Assembly: GCF_003344345.1 (NCBI RefSeq)
Contig: NZ_QPIP01000091.1
Location: 1 to 9,614, forward strand
Length of the DNA: 9,614 nt
Reading direction: 5' to 3'
From: Wolbachia endosymbiont of Cylisticus convexus
Lineage (GTDB): Bacteria; Pseudomonadota; Alphaproteobacteria; Rickettsiales; Anaplasmataceae
Below, in pieces: positions 6,499 through 9,614 of the stretch. The notes below the pieces were generated by a model, which saw only the letters and a list, made by a program, of their open reading frames with translations, ran no database searches and was not told where the DNA came from. The position numbers and the translations under genes are program-made. Each line of letters opens with the position of its first letter. Within the stretch, counting starts at the first letter, position 1.

Positions 6499-7358
6499 TT
6501 AAACATCAAGATAAAAATTATTATTTTTTATCATAGCATTTAAACAAATGATGATTTTTCTCATTACAGCAACTTTAGCGGCTTTGCCAGAGTCAACTAA
6601 ACGCTGGTAAAATACTTTCATTTTTTTATTATGACGCATTGCAACCACAGCAGACATGTATAATGCTTTTCGAGCATAAAATCTGCCACCTATGATTTGA
6701 GCTTTGCTTATTTTCCTTCCGATTTCGTTGGTTTTTGGCAACTAGACAAGCTATTTCCTTATTATCTAACCTACCAAGTTCAGGTACCTCTATGAGTAGG
6801 ATACTTGCGGTCAACACCTTTATAGCTAGTTAGCAGTTTGCTTTTTTCCTTCAAATCAGGATCAGAGTTCTTCTATGTCTTGCCTAATTTGCTCTTTTGC
6901 AAATTCTATCTGTTTTTCTATATATTCCCTGGCTTTTCCTGTTGCAAACGGCACTTATTTGCATATCGTTTAGATTGCGCTCAACTGCTCTTTTAGTTCT
7001 TCTTGCTTTTGTGAAACTATGTATTCTATTACCTCGTCATTTTTTGTGATAAATTCAGCATATTTTTCTAGTAATTTTGCATCTAATTTATCTGTTTTTG
7101 CAAAGTGGTTGCAGACCTTTGCAAACCCGATTTGGGTGAGCTCTGTGAACAGCTATGTTATGTTCCCGTAACAACTTTATGACAAGTTTTTCATAACCAC
7201 CTGTTTACACATAACCTAACAAGTACGTTAACTATTTTTGACTTTATAAACTCAGATATAGCTCTTTCTACATTTTCTATACGCTGATGTTTATTATCGA
7301 TTGAGATATCAAGTGTTTCTTTTGAAACATCAAAAAACTGTTCTAGCCATTTTTGTAC
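6499..7358 (-). pseudogene. IS110-family transposase, decayed by multiple frameshifts
   Basis: Read from 7358 down, fragments in several frames follow the order of an IS110 DEDD transposase. First is FFDVSKETLDISI with the first acidic residue, then GYEKLVIKLLREHNIAVHRA and HFAKTDKLDAKLLEKYAEF with the DxxD pair. A helical middle follows (KQEELKEQL, EYIEKQIEFAKEQIRQDIEE). Next come LTASILLIEVPELGRLDNKE, the region before the C-terminal domain, and finally 6499-6741 with GRKISKAQIIGGRFYARKAL and a clean end. At least five frameshifts or small deletions separate them, for example the short loss between residues ACLV and PKTNE near 6740. Total length is close to one full transposase, so the gene decayed in place and was not truncated. 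No element ends were identified; IS110 members lack clear inverted repeats. Confidence 0.85.
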
Positions 7359-7602
7359 CTATAAATATAATCAAATAATAATGTAAATGCTGTACAGGAT
7401 TGTTTTTAGATCCCCCTACCGTTCGTACTCCATTTTTTAAAGCTAGGAGTGTACTGAGATGCCTACGATTTCTATCAATCAATCCAATTGACAGCTTGCT
7501 CATTATAGCCTTGCGGCTTTGATTTAATATACAATCATTTATATTACCTTAAAGCCTTACTATGCCTTTATTATCCCTTTGGGGAAACCTCTTTTAAGTT
7601 AG
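7359..7602. other. Stretch without recognised genes between two IS110 remnants
   Basis: About 240 bp of AT-rich sequence. A 57-codon open frame (7330-7503, minus) runs through part of it into the IS110 remnant in a wrong frame and matches nothing I recognise. A short stem AGCC-TTGC-GGCT lies at about 7508-7519. It is probably old insertion-sequence flank. Confidence 0.4.
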
Positions 7603-7712
7603 CTATATGATACCACTTGTTATACTTTCAACACTTATGATATCTATTCCCGCTGAGTTAGGATTCATTACCTATAATTTGCTTTTTTTGTTTTTTGTTT
7701 GGTAGAAGTCAT
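7603..7712 (-). pseudogene. N-terminal scrap of a second IS110/IS1111-type transposase
   Basis: From 7712 the minus strand reads MTSTKQKTKKANYR then a stop. One base out of frame follows MNPNSAGIDIISVES (ATG 7666-7668), ending at TAG 7603-7605. Restoring one T joins them as NYRLMNPNSAGIDI. The AGIDI motif after a short basic leader is the usual N-terminus of IS110/IS1111 transposases, where the D is the first catalytic residue. It differs from the N-terminus of the neighbouring remnant (FFDVSKETLD), so it comes from another element. Only about 35 codons remain. The identification rests on a short motif. Confidence 0.5.
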
Positions 7713-7772
7713 AGTCCTATCCACCTTGTTTGAGTTTTATTTTTATGACTCCCCCACAAGAACCGTGCTTGC
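7702..7772 (-). ncRNA. 3' end of a group II intron (part of domain V plus domain VI), remnant
   Basis: On the minus strand, GCAAGCACGGTTC (7760-7772) followed by TTGTGGGGGAG looks like the 3' half of a group II domain V and its linker. AGTCATA and TATGACT (7744-7750 and 7707-7713 on the plus strand) are 7-bp inverted repeats that could form the domain VI stem. The end would be CTAC near 7702. The 5' half of domain V is missing from the adjoining sequence; instead another intron's 3' end abuts it at 7773. Confidence 0.45.
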
Positions 7773-7862
7773 GTAGAGTAGGTAGCCAGCGAGTTACTAC
7801 TAAGCACTTTTCCAACAACCCCTCTCCGAACCACGCATGACTGTTTCCGTATCACGTGGCTC
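7773..7862 (-). ncRNA. 3' end of a group II intron with complete domain V, remnant
   Basis: Positions 7828-7862 read on the minus strand as a 35-nt domain V. The lower stem is GAGCCACG paired with CGTGGTTC, with the AGC catalytic triad and a GGAAAC-type internal region. It is followed by GGAGAGGGG, a domain VI-like stretch, and an end at CTACTCTAC near 7773. It directly follows the HNH-type end of an intron-encoded protein on the same strand, the normal order at the 3' end of a mobile group II intron. Confidence 0.65.
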
Positions 7863-8034
7863 TCCGATAATCTTTACATTTTAAGGAATCACCATCATAT
7901 TTACCATATTGGATTTTCTTATGGCATTCATGACAAACAACAAGAGTTTTCCTCTGTCATTCAATCATTCTTTTCTTCCATTCAGGTAGTTTATAGCTCT
8001 TTTCATAATAGTACAAACGAGGTAAAATAAGATT
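7852..8034 (-). pseudogene. C-terminal (HNH-like) fragment of a group II intron-encoded protein
   Basis: Read from 8034 down: NLILPRLYYYEKSYKLPEWK, KKRMIE, an internal TGA, then QRKTLVVCHECHKKIQYGKY and DGDSLKCKDYRRAT with a stop at 7852-7854. The block RxRKTLVxCxxCH close to the C-terminus is typical of the zinc-binding/HNH-like tail of bacterial group II intron proteins. The stop codon lies inside the start of domain V, as is common in these introns. The reverse transcriptase and maturase parts are missing. Sequence upstream of about 8034 is replaced by the IS630-type element on the other strand. The in-frame TGA shows decay. Confidence 0.7.
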
Positions 8035-8054
8035 TTATAGTAGTGAAGGTAAGT

Positions 8055-8234
8055 ATGCCAGCAGCATATAGTTATGATTTAAGAAAAAAAGCAATGGAAT
8101 CACTAGAAGAAGGAGAAAGCAGAGAAGCAGTGGCAGCAAGATTTAAAATTGGAAGAACTACGTTATGGGAGTGGCAGCAAAGAAAAAAGAAACAGGAGAT
8201 TTTCAGTCAAAAAAACTTGGAAATGGAGGTTATA
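8055..8234 (+). pseudogene. IS630-type transposase, 5' part, interrupted by a group II intron
   Basis: MPAAYSYDLRKKAMESLEEG begins a helix-turn-helix DNA-binding domain (REAVAARFKIGRTTLWEWQQ) typical of IS630-family transposases in Wolbachia and cyanobacteria. The ATG at 8055 has GAAGG five bases upstream; an in-frame GTG at 8043 is less likely. At an A6 run (8183-8188) the frame slips. With one more A it would continue as QRKKETGDFQSKKLGNGGYS, whereas the actual frame wanders on to a stop near 8279. At 8235 a group II intron begins, so the catalytic DDE domain would lie beyond the intron, outside the window. The element's own end must lie within a few tens of bases left of 8055; no inverted repeat could be tested. 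Confidence 0.7.
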
Positions 8235-8772
8235 GTGTGCCGTAGTGATGCAAGGAATGGTCAGAAAAGAGCAAACTGAGTACTTAAGCTACGCAATAGA
8301 TGAGGGTGGGCCCCTCGGAGCCGATTTACAAGAGCAGGCTTCAAACAACCATAAGCTGCTTTGGTAAAGAGCCAAGGTAGTGAGCGTTATGGAAAAGGCG
8401 CAGTTATGTGTCATGTGTGAAATAGAGAGATGAACGAAAGTGAACCACTGATAAAGTGTCGAAACCATAACTGATGACGTCAAAACCAGGGGCTTATAAC
8501 TCAACTGGGATAAATCTACCGGGAGCTTGTTTACGGGGTAGGAGGCGTCCGGCATAAAGGTGGCATGAATCTATTTTAGGCTATTGTGTAGAACTACGGG
8601 AACCTGTCGTTTCGATGATAAGGGAGAAATTCAAGGAGCTAAACTCTAAGGATGAGAGTACCAATGCGGAAAACAGGGGCGCGTAGTAGTGAAGAAGTTT
8701 CTGTAATGGAAATGGAGCGAAGGAGTTGAGTTATTCAGTTTTAATTATGTATCAACCGAAAGGGAGGAGTTA
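8235..8772 (+). ncRNA. Group II intron ribozyme 5' domains
   Basis: This 538-nt stretch holds no real coding region. Its base composition is clearly less AT-rich than the surroundings. It ends in AAGGGAGGAG, which supplies the ribosome binding site for the reverse transcriptase. EBS1 candidate TATAAC is at 8495-8500. Individual domains were not folded, so only the 5' end and EBS1 are assigned. Confidence 0.65.
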
Positions 8773-9614
8773 ATGAATAAAACAAAGTCTTTTGATATAC
8801 CAAAGCAACTTATTTGGAGGGCTTATAAACAAGTATCGAAAAATAAAGGTGCGGCTGGTGTGGATGAGGTATCGATAACAAGGTTTGAAGAGAACCTGAA
8901 GGATAATCTGTACAAACTATGGAATCGGATGTCATCAGGAAGTTATTTTCCAGAGCCTGTAAAAGCTGTAGCAATACCGAAAGATACGGGAGGGGGACAA
9001 AGAATTTTAGGTGTTCCTTCAGTATTCGACAGGATAGGGCAAACGGCCGCTTCTATGTATCTTGAGCCGCTAGTAGAACCAAAATTCCATGAAGATTCAT
9101 ATGGTTATAGACCGAATAAATCAGCACTGGATGCGGTAGATACGGCAAGGAAAAGATGCTGGAGGTATGATTGGACGATAGATCTAGATATATCCGGGTT
9201 TTTCGACAATTTGGATCACGAGTTGGCATTGCAAGCTATCAAGAAGCATACAAATTGCAAATGGGTCATACTATACGTTGAAAGGTGGATAAAATCCCCT
9301 ATAAAACTTGCAGATGGCAGTAAGGTAGTTAGGGATAAAGGAGTTCCGCAAGGAGGTTCAGTTAGCCCAATCATCTCTAATATATTCATGCATCATGTGT
9401 TTGATATATGGATGAAAAAGAACTACCCGACGGTACCATTTGAGAGATATGTGGATGATGCGATAGTGCACTGCAGAACAGAGAAACAGGCAGAATTTGT
9501 GAAAGTAATGATCGAAGAAAGATTGGCTGAGTATAAGTTGAAATTACATCCTGAAAAGACACAGATAGTGTACTGTAAGGATGACAATAGGAGAGATGAA
9601 TTTCCTAAACAAAG
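8773..9614 (+). CDS. Group II intron-encoded reverse transcriptase/maturase, partial (3' end outside the window)
   Basis: Open from ATG 8773 to the window edge, 280 codons, without a stop or frameshift. GGGAGGAG at 8762-8769 is a strong ribosome site. RT motifs in order: NKGAAGVDEVS (24-34), FPEPVKAVAIPK (59-70), QRILGVPSVFDRIGQ (76-90), SYGYRPNKSALDAV (109-122), DLDISGFFDNLDHELA (137-152) with the first catalytic aspartate, GVPQGGSVSPIISNIF (190-205), and RYVDDAIVH (225-233) with the catalytic DD pair at 228-229. LKLHPEKTQIVYCK (256-269) follows. The box is YVDD where YADD is the commoner form. The maturase (X) and any HNH domain would lie downstream. The protein should bind the intron RNA to aid splicing and copy it at new sites. 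The HNH-like scrap at 7852-8034 may be from a related intron. Confidence 0.95.
   Translation, partial: MNKTKSFDIPKQLIWRAYKQVSKNKGAAGVDEVSITRFEENLKDNLYKLWNRMSSGSYFPEPVKAVAIPKDTGGGQRILGVPSVFDRIGQTAASMYLEPLVEPKFHEDSYGYRPNKSALDAVDTARKRCWRYDWTIDLDISGFFDNLDHELALQAIKKHTNCKWVILYVERWIKSPIKLADGSKVVRDKGVPQGGSVSPIISNIFMHHVFDIWMKKNYPTVPFERYVDDAIVHCRTEKQAEFVKVMIEERLAEYKLKLHPEKTQIVYCKDDNRRDEFPKQ

Larger units (their letters stand above)
8235..9614 (+). mobile_element. Mobile group II intron (5' part; continues past the window)
   Basis: Begins GTGTGCCG at 8235, matching the GUGYG start of group II introns. The preceding exon bases GTTATA (8229-8234) are the exact complement of TATAAC at 8495-8500, a natural IBS1-EBS1 pairing that fixes the 5' splice site. 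About 540 nt of GC-richer, stem-rich sequence (domains I-III and early IV) leads to the reverse transcriptase at 8773. Such introns splice as ribozymes and move by target-primed reverse transcription. Domains V-VI and the 3' exon lie outside the window. Confidence 0.8.

Noticed and set aside
7330..7503. 57-codon open frame on the minus strand beginning MSKLSIGLIDRNRRH
   Set aside because: It runs into the IS110 remnant in a non-coding frame, shows no family motif and no clear ribosome site. It is most likely a chance opening in decayed DNA.
8289..8555. 88-codon open frame on the minus strand
   Set aside because: It lies wholly in the structured RNA part of the group II intron, antisense to it. 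Intron stems commonly leave such openings by chance.
1..9614. tRNA or rRNA genes, defence systems, prophage or cytoplasmic-incompatibility genes
   Set aside because: I looked for cloverleaf-like ends, phage structural motifs, ankyrin repeats and nuclease/deubiquitinase signatures and found none. The accessory content is limited to insertion sequences and group II introns.

Overview
The window looks like Wolbachia (Alphaproteobacteria, Rickettsiales). The basis is strong AT richness, compact housekeeping genes mixed with decayed insertion sequences, group II intron pieces, and a short palindromic repeat family of Wolbachia type, one copy of which lies in frame inside a coding sequence. This is a call from sequence character and remembered protein families; no search was run.

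Layout. Positions 2-1076 are an IS5-family element (IS903-like ends) with a frame-disrupted transposase. It abuts the remains of a palindromic repeat (1077-1196). Next come map (methionine aminopeptidase, +), a convergent MFS/MHS transporter of ProP type (-), and a divergent rsmH (16S rRNA methyltransferase, +) carrying an in-frame palindromic element of about 24 codons. The ATGA overlap at the rsmH stop leads into an ftsL gene broken by two single-base losses. A small complex I accessory-subunit gene (NDUFS4-like, -) faces it. An 11-bp hairpin separates that gene from rplY (L25/CTC, +), whose first 20 or so codons are out of frame across an A8 tract. pth (peptidyl-tRNA hydrolase) overlaps the rplY stop by one base.

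From about 6.5 kb the window is a mobile-element graveyard. On the minus strand lie a heavily decayed IS110 transposase (6499-7358), the N-terminal scrap of a second IS110-type transposase (7603-7712), and the 3' ends of two group II introns, one apparently inserted into domain V of the other (7702-8034). An IS630-type transposase start follows on the plus strand (8055-8234). It is interrupted at 8235 by a further group II intron whose reverse transcriptase reads intact from 8773 to the window end.

How the parts relate. The intact genes serve translation (map, rsmH, rplY, pth), cell division (ftsL, broken), respiration (NDUFS4-like) and osmolyte or organic-acid uptake (ProP-like). The housekeeping part is close-packed; rplY-pth and rsmH-ftsL look translationally coupled. 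At least four of the disruptions can be repaired by restoring one base, several of them an A in an A-rich run. This is typical of AT-rich endosymbiont decay, or could reflect homopolymer sequencing error. No convincing new biological system is present. The most informative oddities are the coding palindromic element, the broken ftsL, the A8 tract in rplY, and the nested introns and insertion sequences.
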